From assembly GCF_016702655.1 (NCBI RefSeq), contig NZ_JADJDO010000016.1:62001-126000 (forward strand): a stretch of 64,000 nucleotides of DNA. The letters run 5' to 3'. Made by a program: the position numbers and the translations under genes. This DNA is from Ideonella sp. Lineage in GTDB: Bacteria; Pseudomonadota; Gammaproteobacteria; Burkholderiales; Burkholderiaceae_C. Under the pieces are notes generated by a model. That model was not told where the DNA came from and did not search any database. It saw only the letters and a program-made list of their open reading frames with translations. Shown here piece after piece: positions 1-8,444 of the stretch. Position 1 is the stretch's first letter; every line of letters starts with the position of its first letter.

Positions 1-1668
1 GGCGGCGACCTCGACAACGTCGTGCTCAAGGCGCTCGAGAAGGTGGCCGAACGACGCTATCCAAGCGTCGATGCGCTCGCCGCCGACCTGCGCGCGTGGC
101 GGGCCGGCTACCCGGTCAGCGCGCGCGCGCCGAGCGCGTGGTACCTGTTGCGCAAGTTCGTCACACGCAACCGGGGCGCAGCGGCGCTTGCCGGCCTCGC
201 CGCGGCGAGCCTCGTCGGTGGTCTGGCCGCCACGACCTGGCAGATGCAGCGCGCCGACCGCGCGCGCGAATCGGCCGAGCGGCGCTTTGCCGAGGTGCGC
301 CAGCTTGCCAACCAGCTCGTGTTCCGCTACCACGACCAGATCCGCAACCTGCCCGGCGCCGTGGGCGTGCGGCAGGCCCTGCTCGACGACGCCGCGCGCT
401 ACCTCGACGAACTGGCTGGCGAGTCGGGCGCCGACCCGAACCTGGCACGCGAACTCGCCGAGACCTATCACCGCCTGTCGCTGTTGCAGGGCGAGATCTT
501 CTCGCCGAGCCAGGAGCGCGTGCTCGCCGCGCTGGCCAACGCGCACAAGGCAACCGCGCTCGCAGCGATCTATGTGCAGCGCGAGGACGCCGCGCTCGGC
601 GCGCTCAACACAGCGGTCGACATGTGGCTCAACCGGGCCACGATCGAGGCCCGACTCGCGCGGCTGCCGGCCAGCGTCGAATCGCTGCGCCAGGCGGCGG
701 AGCTGGCCGATGCAGCACGCCGGCGTGCGCCGGACGACAAGGAGGTGATCTCGCGCCTGGCGACGCTCGAAGGCCGGATCGCGCTCGCCCTGGGCGCGCA
801 CGTGGGCCAGGCCAGCCTCGGACGCATCGACGAGGCGCGGGCGCACTGGGACCGCGCGGTCGCGCTGTTCGACGAGCTCGTGCGACGCGAGCCCGACAAC
901 CACGAGTGGGTGCACCAGCTTGCCTGGGGCTGGATCGGCCTGGTGAATTGGTCGCTGCTCGCCGGCCGCTTCGACGATGCGGTAGAAGCTGGTCGGCGTG
1001 CCGTCGAACTGCGCGACCGCGCTGCGGCGATGCAGCCCGGAGACGCGCACCTGACGCACCAGCGCGCAGCGGCGCGCAACAACCTGGCTTCAGCGCTGGC
1101 ACTGATCGGTGAGCATGCGCAAGCGCTGCGGCTGCAGGATGAAGCGCTGGCGATCGTCGAGCAGTCGCTTGCCTCCGACCCGCAGAACAAGGCCGCGCAG
1201 CGCGACCGCGCGCTCATCGGCCTGTCGCGCGCGCGGCCGCTGGCCGGATTGGGGCAGCGCGAAGAGGCCCTCGCCGAAGTACACGCAACGCTCGTCGCGC
1301 TGCCCGCTTCGGCCATCCTGCCCGACGACTTCTACATGGCGCGCTGGCGCGCCGAGGCCTTGATCTGGCTCGCGCGGCTGCAGCGCGACAGCGCGCCCCA
1401 GGAGGCAGCCGCCGCAGCGCGCGAGGCGATCGGGCAAATGCAAGGCCTGGCTGGCGAGAATCACGCGGCGCGCCGCTGGGCCACGGCGCAGGCCTGGACC
1501 GAGCTCGCGCAGGCGCAGCGCAGCGCCGGCGCGCGGGCCGCTGCAGCCGTTTCGGCCCGTGAAGCGCTGCAGCTGTGGGGAGAAGGCGTGCCGGGGTACT
1601 TTGCGGCGCAGCAGCGCATCGCCACCGAATTGAGCCATTGCGAAGAAGATTGCGGCGTAAGCAGGTGA
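1..1668 (+). CDS. Serine/threonine protein kinase, C-terminal part (5' truncated by window)
   Basis: The reading frame is open from base 1, so the N-terminus and the catalytic kinase core lie outside the window. The first visible residues, DLDNVVLKALEKVAERRYPS then DALAADLRAW, match the end of the kinase domain (last helices) of bacterial Hanks-type kinases. A hydrophobic segment of about 20 residues (AALAGLAAASLVGGLAATTW) follows as a probable single membrane helix. The remaining 450 residues are Ala/Arg/Leu-rich helical pairs typical of the TPR tail of this family and should be periplasmic. The stop is 44 bp before a lipoprotein gene. Membrane-anchored signalling is inferred; the substrate is unknown. 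Kinase identity rests only on the short C-terminal signature and the architecture. Confidence 0.8.
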   Translation, partial: GGDLDNVVLKALEKVAERRYPSVDALAADLRAWRAGYPVSARAPSAWYLLRKFVTRNRGAAALAGLAAASLVGGLAATTWQMQRADRARESAERRFAEVRQLANQLVFRYHDQIRNLPGAVGVRQALLDDAARYLDELAGESGADPNLARELAETYHRLSLLQGEIFSPSQERVLAALANAHKATALAAIYVQREDAALGALNTAVDMWLNRATIEARLARLPASVESLRQAAELADAARRRAPDDKEVISRLATLEGRIALALGAHVGQASLGRIDEARAHWDRAVALFDELVRREPDNHEWVHQLAWGWIGLVNWSLLAGRFDDAVEAGRRAVELRDRAAAMQPGDAHLTHQRAAARNNLASALALIGEHAQALRLQDEALAIVEQSLASDPQNKAAQRDRALIGLSRARPLAGLGQREEALAEVHATLVALPASAILPDDFYMARWRAEALIWLARLQRDSAPQEAAAAAREAIGQMQGLAGENHAARRWATAQAWTELAQAQRSAGARAAAAVSAREALQLWGEGVPGYFAAQQRIATELSHCEEDCGVSR

Positions 1669-1712
1669 AGGCGTGCCGTCGCGCGCCACGGCTCGCAAAG
1701 GAGACCCTTGAC

Positions 1713-2252
1713 ATGGCCAGATTCGCAACCCCGATCCTGCCTTCCATCCTGCTCGTCGCGTCGGCTCTCGGCCTTTCGGCGTGCGGCGGCGGCGACGACG
1801 ACAGCAGCTCAGGTGGTGGCGGCGCTTCGACGCTCACCTTCTCTGCCGCCAATCCGGCGACGCACAACACGACCGTCGACGTCTCGGCCGCCAAGACCAT
1901 CGGCAACGACCCGCGCGCCGCCGACGGCTTCAGTGCCGTGGCGTACTGCGACGTCTACTTCGAGGACGCAACCGCCGCCAACGGCAAGCACTACGCGCTG
2001 CAGGTCTACTTCCGCCAGACCGATCGCAAGCCGATCCACGCCAGTCTCATCGATGCGACAACCGGTGCCGCGATGTGGGTTGCGTTCCACAACGACAGCG
2101 GCAATCCGATCGCGGGCATTACCGTCGACACGACGGCGCGCACGCTGAACTTCGCCAACAAGGTGCTCAACGGCACGAGCGGCGAGAAAGTGACGATCGC
2201 GGGCACGGCCAGCTTCCCGAAGAGCTCAGGAGCGGCCGCCTGCGGAGCCTGA
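1713..2252 (+). CDS. Small secreted lipoprotein of unknown function
   Basis: A 179-residue protein with a clear lipoprotein signal: basic N-terminus, hydrophobic stretch and lipobox LSAC with the acylated Cys at residue 24, followed by a Gly/Asp/Ser-rich linker. An AAAGGAG ribosome-binding site 8 bases upstream fixes the ATG start, although the frame is open further upstream. The mature part is probably beta-rich (ADGFSAVAYCDVYFEDAT, then YALQVYFRQTDRKPI). I do not recognise the family. It follows the kinase gene and precedes a second small lipoprotein with a nearly identical N-terminal signal region, but the mature domains do not look alike. Confidence 0.8.
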   Translation: MARFATPILPSILLVASALGLSACGGGDDDSSSGGGGASTLTFSAANPATHNTTVDVSAAKTIGNDPRAADGFSAVAYCDVYFEDATAANGKHYALQVYFRQTDRKPIHASLIDATTGAAMWVAFHNDSGNPIAGITVDTTARTLNFANKVLNGTSGEKVTIAGTASFPKSSGAAACGA

Positions 2253-2451
2253 GCCGGACGTGCGGGCGTGCCTGCGCACGGCCGCACGCCTGCGAAGGGG
2301 CAAGCGCCTGCAGGCGCTTGCGCGGGCTGCAAGCCTGAGCCGGACTTGCGGGCGCTGCCCGCATGGCGAAGAGCCGTTTGGAGGGCTGAAGCTGCGTAAG
2401 CCTGTGATGGGGCGCAATCGTGCGCCCCGAACCTTGCCGAAGGACGCACGC
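2253..2451. repeat. Palindrome-rich intergenic region between two lipoprotein genes
   Basis: This 199-bp gap contains a perfect 22-bp palindrome at 2300-2321 (half-site GCAAGCGCCTG). It also holds a second imperfect inverted repeat around 2265-2290 (GGCGTGC / GCACGCC) and a direct repeat of TGAGCCGGAC at 2250-2259 and again near 2335. No T-tract follows, so it is not a classic intrinsic terminator. It could be a transcription-end hairpin, a REP-like element or an mRNA-stabilising structure. No gene is seen in it. Confidence 0.5.
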
Positions 2452-2949
2452 ATGGCCCGCATTTCCACACTGTTCCTGACCCTTGCTGCTGCGGCAGTCG
2501 CGACGACGCAGCTTTCCGCCTGCGGCGGCAGCGACGACGAGTCCGGCAGCGCAGGTGGGCCGGGCGCCGTCGCGCTCACCTGCGATACCAAGGCGTATTT
2601 CGCAGGGGCGGTCGAAGTGCCGACAGCGACGCAGCTCGCCAAGTATGCGGGCACTTACAACGGCATGGAGGGCGCATACGGTCCGAACCCCGGCGACCCA
2701 TTCGTCAAGAGCGCCGACGCGGTCCTCGTCCTCGGCGGCGACGGCAGCCTCGGCTACAAGGGCACGGCCTATACGCCGACCTCGGTGTGCATCGAGAAGA
2801 CCGCCGGGACCTACGGCACCATCCTGTACGTCATTGCAGGCAAGGGCCACCTCGACATCGCCGACAAGACCGACGCAACGCTGGGCAACGCCTGGGGCGT
2901 TTCGCTCGCCGACGGCACGACGCTCTTCACCATGGGCGTGAAGAAGTAG
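2452..2949 (+). CDS. Small secreted lipoprotein of unknown function (second)
   Basis: A 165-residue protein with a lipoprotein signal peptide (lipobox LSAC, Cys at residue 24) followed by a GGSDDESGS linker. The mature domain has the segment YAGTYNGMEGAYG, then VLVLGGDGSLGYKGTAYTP, suggesting a small beta-barrel or beta-sandwich fold. No family was recognised. The start is the first ATG after the palindromic intergenic region; the purine-rich GAAGGA just upstream could serve as ribosome-binding site. The gene ends 12 bp before the convergent tldD stop. Confidence 0.75.
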   Translation: MARISTLFLTLAAAAVATTQLSACGGSDDESGSAGGPGAVALTCDTKAYFAGAVEVPTATQLAKYAGTYNGMEGAYGPNPGDPFVKSADAVLVLGGDGSLGYKGTAYTPTSVCIEKTAGTYGTILYVIAGKGHLDIADKTDATLGNAWGVSLADGTTLFTMGVKK

Positions 2950-2961
2950 CGCGCCGCCGCG

Positions 2962-4437
2962 CTATGCCGTTCCGCCGACGGTCAGCCGATCGATGCGCAG
3001 GGTCGGCTGGCCGACGCCGACCGGCACGCTCTGCCCGTCCTTGCCGCACACGCCGACGCCGGTGTCGAGCTTCATGTCGTTGCCGATCATCGAGACCCGG
3101 GTCAGCGCGTCGGGCCCGTTGCCGATGATCGTCGCGCCCTTGACCGGGTACTGGATGCGCCCGTTCTCGACCCAGAACGCCTCGCTCGCCGAGAACACGA
3201 ACTTGCCGCTCGTGATGTCGACCTGGCCGCCGCCGAAATTGGTCGCGTACAGGCCGCGCTTCAGGCCGGCGATGATCTCCTCGGGGTGCTTGTCGCCGCC
3301 GAGCATGTAGGTGTTGGTCATGCGCGGCATCGGTACCGCAGCGTAGCTCTCGCGGCGGCCGTTGCCGGTCGGCGCGACGCCCATCAGGCGCGCGTTCAGC
3401 GCGTCCTGGAGGTAGCCCTTGAGGATGCCGTCCTCGATCAGCACGTTGCGCTGCGTCGCATGGCCCTCGTCGTCGACGTTGAGCGAGCCGCGCCGGTCGG
3501 GCAGCGTGCCGTCGTCGAGCACCGTCACGCCCTTGGCCGCCACGCGCTGGCCGATGCGGCCCGAGAACGCGCTCGACCCCTTGCGGTTGAAATCGCCCTC
3601 CAGGCCGTGGCCAATGGCCTCGTGCAACAGCACGCCGGGCCAGCCCGGGCCGAGCACGACGCTCATCTCGCCGGCCTTCATCGGGCGCGACTCGAGATTG
3701 GTCAGCGCAGCGTTCACCGCGGCATCGACATAGCCCGCGATCACGCTGTCCTGGAAGTAGCCCAGGCCGAAGCGCCCGCCGCCACCGCCGTTGCCCGACT
3801 CGCGCCGCACTTCGCCACCCTCCGTCTGCTCCGCGATCACCGTCACCGACAGGCGCACCAGCGGCCGCACATCGGCGGCGAGCGTGCCGTCGGCGCGCGC
3901 GACGAGGATCACGTCGTACTCGGCAGCGAGCCCCGCCATGACCTGCTTGACGCGCGGGTCCTTGGCGCGGGCGAGTCGTTCCACCTTCTCCAGCAGCGCG
4001 ACCTTCTGCGTGCTGTCAAGCGTGGCGATCGGGTCCGTCGGCGCGTAGAGCCGGCGCGCGCCGGCAATGCGGTGCCGGCCGCTGATCCGCACCGTCTTGC
4101 TCTGCCCTGCCGCGGCGATCGTGCGCACGGTGCGCGCGGCGTCCATCAGCGCCGCCTCGGAGATGTCGTCGGAGTAGGCGAACGCTGTCTTCTCGCCTGC
4201 CACGGCGCGCACGCCCACGCCCTGGTCGATGCCGAAGCTGCCCGACTTGACGATCCCCTCCTCGAGCCCCCAGCCCTCGCTGCGCGTGTACTGGAAGTAC
4301 AGGTCGGCGTCGGCTATGCGGTGCGCGGCGATCGTCTTCAGGGCCTGCGACAGCGTGGAATCGGAAAGGCCGAACGGCTCCAGCAGCAGCGCGCGCGCAA
4401 TCGCCAGGCGCTCGATCGTGGGTTCGCGGGAGATCAT
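2962..4437 (-). CDS. tldD: Metalloprotease TldD
   Basis: 491 residues, the usual TldD length. The diagnostic HEAIGHGLEGD motif is at residues 272-282, with the HExxxH zinc ligands at H272, E273 and H277. The preceding GPGWPGVLL segment and the C-terminal YPVKGATIIGNGP region are also typical. TldD with TldE/PmbA forms a cytoplasmic zinc protease that trims unfolded or small peptides (microcin B17 precursor, CcdA in E. coli). The start codon overlaps the upstream rsmI stop as ATGA, so the two genes are probably cotranscribed. No tldE is present here; in many proteobacteria it lies elsewhere. Confidence 0.95.
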   Translation of the reverse strand: MISREPTIERLAIARALLLEPFGLSDSTLSQALKTIAAHRIADADLYFQYTRSEGWGLEEGIVKSGSFGIDQGVGVRAVAGEKTAFAYSDDISEAALMDAARTVRTIAAAGQSKTVRISGRHRIAGARRLYAPTDPIATLDSTQKVALLEKVERLARAKDPRVKQVMAGLAAEYDVILVARADGTLAADVRPLVRLSVTVIAEQTEGGEVRRESGNGGGGGRFGLGYFQDSVIAGYVDAAVNAALTNLESRPMKAGEMSVVLGPGWPGVLLHEAIGHGLEGDFNRKGSSAFSGRIGQRVAAKGVTVLDDGTLPDRRGSLNVDDEGHATQRNVLIEDGILKGYLQDALNARLMGVAPTGNGRRESYAAVPMPRMTNTYMLGGDKHPEEIIAGLKRGLYATNFGGGQVDITSGKFVFSASEAFWVENGRIQYPVKGATIIGNGPDALTRVSMIGNDMKLDTGVGVCGKDGQSVPVGVGQPTLRIDRLTVGGTA

Positions 4438-5396
4438 GAAAGCGTCCTCGGGTTGGCGTCGGTGTCGATTGTGGCAGCCGGGTCTTCGCCGGAGCCGCCA
4501 AGGGCCTTGAGCGCCAGCGCACGCCGATACAGCGCGTTGCGCGGCGCGCCGCTGATCTGTGCCGCGAGCGCGACCGCCTGCTTGAGCGGCAGCGCGTCGA
4601 GCAGCGGGCGCAGCATGGCGTCGTGGTCGTTGCCATCGCTTGCAGCGATCCCGGGTGCGTGCAGCACGAGCACGAACTCACCGCGTTCGCGGTTGCCATC
4701 GGCCGCCAGCCAGGCCGGCAGCTCGCCCGCCGGCAGCGTGACGACGGTTTCGAACTGCTTGGTCAGCTCGCGGCACAGCGTCACGCGGCGCGACGGGCAG
4801 GCGGCAGCGATCGCGTTGCACAGCGAGGCGATGCGGTGCGGCGCCTCGAACAGCAGTTGTGCATCGGGCTGGGCGAGCAGCACCGCCAGGGCCTGCGCGC
4901 GCTCGCCGGCCCTGGTCGGCAGGAAGCCGGCAAAGCGGAACGCCGTCGCATGCAGGTCGCCGGCCACGCTCAATGCGGCCAGCGCCGCACTTGGGCCCGG
5001 AATCGGCAGCACGCGGTGGCCGGCGGCATGCACCGCGGCGACGAGTGCAGCGCCGGGGTCGCTCAAGGCCGGCGTTCCGGCGTCGCTGACATAGGCCACG
5101 CGTTCGCCGCGCGCCAGGCGCGCGATCAGCGCAGGCGCGGCGTCGCGCTCGTTGTGCTCGTGCACCGCGATGAGCGGCTTGGCCAGCCCGAGGTGGCGCA
5201 GCAGCGGCGCGCTGTGGCGCGTGTCCTCGCAGGCGATGGCGTCGGCGAGCCCGAGCACGTGGATCGCGCGCAGGCTCAGGTCGGCGAGGTTGCCGATCGG
5301 CGTCGCGACGACGTAGAGCGCGCCTGCGGGATACTGTTGCGCACCTGCCGCGTCGGCCGCGGCACGCTGCAGCAGTGAAGCATCGATGACGGTCAT
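4434..5396 (-). CDS. rsmI: 16S rRNA (cytidine1402-2'-O)-methyltransferase RsmI
   Basis: 320 residues from the ATG at 5396. It has the tetrapyrrole-methylase-fold landmarks of RsmI: LYVVATPIGNLADLSLRA near the N-terminus, ACEDTRHSAPLL, YVSDAGTPALSDPG and the PGPSAALAALS motif. The enzyme methylates the 2'-OH of C1402 in 16S rRNA using SAM. A longer frame is open upstream, but the start at 5396 is favoured because family members begin shortly before the PIGNL motif. Its first codons overlap the start of the divergent yraN gene, so the two 5' ends share DNA. It overlaps tldD downstream by 4 bp. Confidence 0.92.
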   Translation of the reverse strand: MTVIDASLLQRAAADAAGAQQYPAGALYVVATPIGNLADLSLRAIHVLGLADAIACEDTRHSAPLLRHLGLAKPLIAVHEHNERDAAPALIARLARGERVAYVSDAGTPALSDPGAALVAAVHAAGHRVLPIPGPSAALAALSVAGDLHATAFRFAGFLPTRAGERAQALAVLLAQPDAQLLFEAPHRIASLCNAIAAACPSRRVTLCRELTKQFETVVTLPAGELPAWLAADGNRERGEFVLVLHAPGIAASDGNDHDAMLRPLLDALPLKQAVALAAQISGAPRNALYRRALALKALGGSGEDPAATIDTDANPRTLS

Positions 5397-5763
5397 GAGG
5401 ACGACGAAGAGTTCGGGCGACGAGGCGGAGGCGCGCGCGCTTGCGCATCTGCTGCGCCAAGGGCTGACGCTTGTAGCGCGCAATTATCGAGTCGCCGCAG
5501 GCCCGCGCCGGCGCGGCGGCGAAATCGACCTGATCCTGCGCGACCGCGACGGCACGCTGGTCTTCGTCGAAGTGCGCAAGCGTGCCAGCAGCGCGCACGG
5601 CGGTGCCGCGGCGAGCGTGGGCGCGGCCAAGCAGCGCAGTCTGCTGCTCGCCGCGCAGCATTACCTGCTGCGCTTGGCGAGCCCGCCGCCTTGCCGCTTC
5701 GACGTGGTCGCGATCGACGGCGATGCGCTGACCTGGCTGAAGGCCGCGTTCGACGCCGGATGA
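5386..5763 (+). CDS. yraN: YraN family (UPF0102) endonuclease-like protein
   Basis: 125 residues with the UPF0102 pattern: GDEAEARALAHLLRQG, then NYR, GGEIDLILRD, and TLVFVEVRKRASS. The E-x-D...E-x-K-like arrangement (EIDLI...FVEVRKR) resembles the PD-(D/E)XK nuclease core of Holliday-junction resolvases. Function is unproven in most bacteria. The start may be the ATG at 5386 or at 5395; both overlap the divergent rsmI start (2-11 bp). The position next to rsmI, diaA and dolP matches the E. coli yra cluster. Confidence 0.9.
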   Translation: MTVMRTTKSSGDEAEARALAHLLRQGLTLVARNYRVAAGPRRRGGEIDLILRDRDGTLVFVEVRKRASSAHGGAAASVGAAKQRSLLLAAQHYLLRLASPPPCRFDVVAIDGDALTWLKAAFDAG

Positions 5764-5806
5764 CAGAGAATCCGAGCCTACACGAGCCCTGCGAGCACGC
5801 CCGACC

Positions 5807-6055
5807 ATGTACGACGCCAGCCTGCGGCCGACGATTCCCGACCGCCTCAGCACCGACCCGCGCAGTCCATTCCACGACCGCGTCGTGTTCGAGCACGAGA
5901 TCGGTATCCGTCTCAATGGCAAGGAGCGCAACGACGTTGCGGAGTACTGCATCAGCGGGGGCTGGGTCAAGGTACCCTCGGGAAAGACCGTGGATCGCCG
6001 GGGCCAGCCGCTGCTGATGACGTTGAAGGGCAGGGTCGAGGCGTTCTACCGATAG
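5807..6055 (+). CDS. DUF3297 family protein
   Basis: 82 residues with the conserved DUF3297 pattern: LSTDPRSPFHD, then IGIRLNGKERNDVAEYCIS, GWVKVPSGKTVDRRGQP and a terminal LKGRVEAFYR. It is small, basic and cytoplasmic by sequence. The family is widespread in proteobacteria and has no known function. It lies between yraN and diaA on the same strand, the place where enterobacteria have no equivalent gene. No obvious ribosome-binding site precedes the ATG. Confidence 0.88.
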   Translation: MYDASLRPTIPDRLSTDPRSPFHDRVVFEHEIGIRLNGKERNDVAEYCISGGWVKVPSGKTVDRRGQPLLMTLKGRVEAFYR

Positions 6056-6110
6056 ACGAGTGCAACTCCGCGCTCGGAACCCGGCCGCCCGGGGGCGTGT
6101 CATATGATCC

Positions 6111-6713
6111 ATGACCATGCTCGAACAGCGCATCCAGCAGCAGTTCTTCGATAGCGCCGACCTCAAGTACGCAGCGGCCGAGATGCTGTCGCGGCCGATC
6201 GCCGAAGCGGTGCAGGCGCTCGTGGGTTGCATCACCTCAGGCGGCAAAGTGCTGGCGTGCGGCAATGGCGGCTCGGCGAGCGATGCGCAGCACTTCGCGG
6301 CCGAGTTCGTGGGCCGTTTCGAGCGCGAGCGGCCCGGCCTCGCGGCGATCGCGCTCAACACCGACCCTTCGGTGCTGACCGCCATCGGCAACGATTACGC
6401 TTTCGACGCCGTCTTCGCCAAGCAGGTGCAGGCGCTCGGCGCGCCGGGCGACGTGTTGCTCGCGATCTCGACGAGCGGCAACTCCGCGAACGTGCTCGCC
6501 GCCGTCGAAGCGGCGCAGGCGCGCGAGATGACGGTGATCGCGCTCAGCGGCCGCGACGGCGGCAAGTTGCGCGAGCGCCTTACCGAGACCGATGTCCACA
6601 TCTGCGTCCCTCACGACCGCACAGCGCGCATCCAGGAAGTGCACATCCTGGTGGTGCACTGCCTGTGCGACGCGGTCGATACGCAATTGCTGGGCGAACA
6701 GGACAACGCATGA
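6111..6713 (+). CDS. diaA: SIS-domain protein: DnaA initiator-associating factor DiaA / phosphoheptose isomerase-like
   Basis: 200 residues forming a single SIS domain with GNGGSASDAQHFAAEFVGRF and AISTSGNSANVL phosphosugar-binding loops. By sequence it belongs to the GmhA/DiaA family. Its position between yraN and a BON lipoprotein (dolP) matches E. coli diaA, whose product stimulates DnaA assembly at oriC, so DiaA is the better guess. A sedoheptulose-7-phosphate isomerase (GmhA) role cannot be excluded from sequence alone. Start is the ATG at 6111, with an in-frame ATG two codons later. The stop overlaps the dolP start (ATGA). Confidence 0.88.
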   Translation: MTMLEQRIQQQFFDSADLKYAAAEMLSRPIAEAVQALVGCITSGGKVLACGNGGSASDAQHFAAEFVGRFERERPGLAAIALNTDPSVLTAIGNDYAFDAVFAKQVQALGAPGDVLLAISTSGNSANVLAAVEAAQAREMTVIALSGRDGGKLRERLTETDVHICVPHDRTARIQEVHILVVHCLCDAVDTQLLGEQDNA

Positions 6714-7387
6714 CCTCACCCTTTTTCCCGCCGCGACGCGCAGCCATCGCGGCGGCGGTCGCCGCAGTTTCCCTCTTGGCTGGCTGTGCGCCGATCCTGG
6801 TTGGTGGCGCCGTGGCCGGCAGTGCGATGGTGGCGACCGACCGTCGCAGCGCAGGCACCCAGGTCGACGATTCGACGAACGAAGTCAAGGCCCTGTCGGC
6901 GATCGACGCGACGATCGGCGATCGTGGCCACGTCAATGCGACGAGCTACAACCGCGTGGTGCTGCTGACCGGCGAAGTACCCTCCGAGGCCGCGAAGGCA
7001 GCGGTCGAGAAGGCGGTGTCGCAGATCGGCACGGTGCGCGGGGCGGTGAACGACCTTGCGGTGATGCCCAACAGTTCGTTCACGGAGCGCTATAACGACA
7101 GCGTCATCACCGGCAAGGTGAAGGCCGCGATCTTCGACGCGAAGGACCTCTCGGTGACCAGCATCAAGATCGTCACCGAGCGCGGCAACGTCTACCTGCT
7201 GGGCCTCGTCACGGAAGCGGAGGCCGGGCTTGCCGTCGGGGCGGCGCGCGTCGTCGGCGGCGTGCAGAAGGTCGTGCGGGTCTTCCAGGTCATCACGCCG
7301 GCGGAGCTGGCGGCGATCCAGAGCTCGATCGATCCCAAGCCGGCCGCGCCAGCGGCAAGCGCCGCGAGCGCACCGGGCAGTACGTGA
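6710..7387 (+). CDS. dolP: Outer-membrane BON-domain lipoprotein DolP (YraP-like)
   Basis: 225 residues with a lipoprotein signal (lipobox LLAGC, Cys at residue 26) and two tandem BON domains (about residues 57-125 and 135-205). The second shows KVKAAIFDAKDLSVTSIKIV and NVYLLGLVTEAEA. DolP binds anionic phospholipids and supports outer-membrane integrity and BAM function in E. coli. The C-terminus is a short Pro/Ala/Ser tail. It starts within the diaA stop codon, indicating translational coupling. Confidence 0.9.
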   Translation: MTSPFFPPRRAAIAAAVAAVSLLAGCAPILVGGAVAGSAMVATDRRSAGTQVDDSTNEVKALSAIDATIGDRGHVNATSYNRVVLLTGEVPSEAAKAAVEKAVSQIGTVRGAVNDLAVMPNSSFTERYNDSVITGKVKAAIFDAKDLSVTSIKIVTERGNVYLLGLVTEAEAGLAVGAARVVGGVQKVVRVFQVITPAELAAIQSSIDPKPAAPAASAASAPGST

Positions 7388-7440
7388 ACTGGCGCGGCTC
7401 GCCTGCGCCGTGCCGCCCCAGACGGGCGTCGACCTTTGAC

Positions 7441-7468
7441 GGGGGCGACGCCGCAGACGCCTCGGGGG
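7441..7468. repeat. Dispersed intergenic repeat, copy A
   Basis: A G-rich segment, GGGGGCGACGCCGCAGACGC followed by CTCGGGGG, lies between the convergent dolP and dehydrogenase genes. It aligns with the segment at 9660-9688 between pilU and pilT (GACGCCGTAGGCGTCTTGGG core). Such GACGCC...GGCGTC elements are common between Burkholderiales genes. Confidence 0.45.
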
Positions 7469-7472
7469 AGTG

Positions 7473-8372
7473 CTATCGCAGCCGCGTGATCAGGCTCGAC
7501 GTGTCCCAACGCCGCCCACCGGCAGCCTGTATGTCGGCGTAGAACTGATCCACGAGGGCCGTCACCGGAACGCGCGCGCCGTTGCGCCGCGCCTCGTCGA
7601 GCACGAGGCCGAGGTCCTTGCGCATCCAGTCCACCGCGAAGCCGAAATCGAACTTGCCTTCGATCATCGTCGGACCGCGGTTGTCCATCTGCCAGCTCTG
7701 CGCAGCGCCCTTGCCGATCACGTCGAGAACGGCCTGCATCGGCAACCCCGCCCGTTCACCGAAGGCAATCGCCTCGGCAAGCGCCTGCACCATGCCCGCG
7801 ATCGCGGTCTGGTTGACCATCTTGGCGAGCTGCCCGGCGCCGCTCGCGCCGAGCAGCGTGACTGCGCGCGCATAGGCCATCGCCAGCGGCCGCATCGCTT
7901 CGAAGGCGGGAGCGTCGCCGCCGCACATAACGGTCAGCGTACCGTTGACCGCGCCCGCCTGCCCGCCCGATACCGGTGCATCGACGAAGGCCAGGCCGCG
8001 CATGGTGGCCACGGCGTGCAACTCGCGCGCGACAGCGGCAGATGCGGTCGTGTGGTCGACGAATACCGCACCCGGCTTCATGCCGGCGAAGGCCCCGTCC
8101 TCGCCGATCGTCACCGCGCGCAGGTCGTCGTCGTTGCCGACGCAGCAGAACACGAAGTCGGCGCCGGCGGCGGCCTGCGCAGGCGTCGCGGCGTGGCAGC
8201 CCGGGTACTCGGCGGTCCAGGCCGCCGCCTTGGCAGCAGTGCGGTTGTAGACCGTGACCCGGTGCCCGGCGTGCGCCAGGTGGCCCGCCATCGGATGTCC
8301 CATCACACCGAGGCCGAGGAAGGCGACGTCGCGCGCAGGCGTGGATTCGTAGGTCTTGGCGGGTGGGTTCAT
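7473..8372 (-). CDS. NAD(P)-dependent beta-hydroxyacid dehydrogenase (3-hydroxyisobutyrate dehydrogenase family)
   Basis: 299 residues. The Rossmann motif is VAFLGLGVMGHPMAGHLAHAG, followed by the substrate-binding signature FVDAPVSGGQAGAVNGTL and the catalytic-lysine region GAGQLAKMVNQTAIAG. The family oxidises short beta-hydroxyacids (3-hydroxyisobutyrate, tartronate semialdehyde and similar); the exact substrate is not evident. The ATG at 8372 is preferred over a TTG five codons upstream. It follows pilU on the same strand with a 72-bp gap and may be read from the same transcript. Confidence 0.88.
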   Translation of the reverse strand: MNPPAKTYESTPARDVAFLGLGVMGHPMAGHLAHAGHRVTVYNRTAAKAAAWTAEYPGCHAATPAQAAAGADFVFCCVGNDDDLRAVTIGEDGAFAGMKPGAVFVDHTTASAAVARELHAVATMRGLAFVDAPVSGGQAGAVNGTLTVMCGGDAPAFEAMRPLAMAYARAVTLLGASGAGQLAKMVNQTAIAGMVQALAEAIAFGERAGLPMQAVLDVIGKGAAQSWQMDNRGPTMIEGKFDFGFAVDWMRKDLGLVLDEARRNGARVPVTALVDQFYADIQAAGGRRWDTSSLITRLR

Positions 8373-8444
8373 GTCGAGTCGCAACAAGGGAGGCAGGAAA
8401 GGCGAACGGCCTCCGAAGAGGCCGTATCGACGGCAGACCCGCCT

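Noticed and set aside
2300..2321. Palindrome considered as an intrinsic terminator
   Set aside because: No T-tract follows on either strand, so it is reported only as a palindromic repeat.
3286..5094. A 602-codon plus-strand frame opposite tldD and rsmI
   Set aside because: No domain signals; tldD with HEAIGHGLEGD and rsmI with PIGNL on the minus strand are certain.
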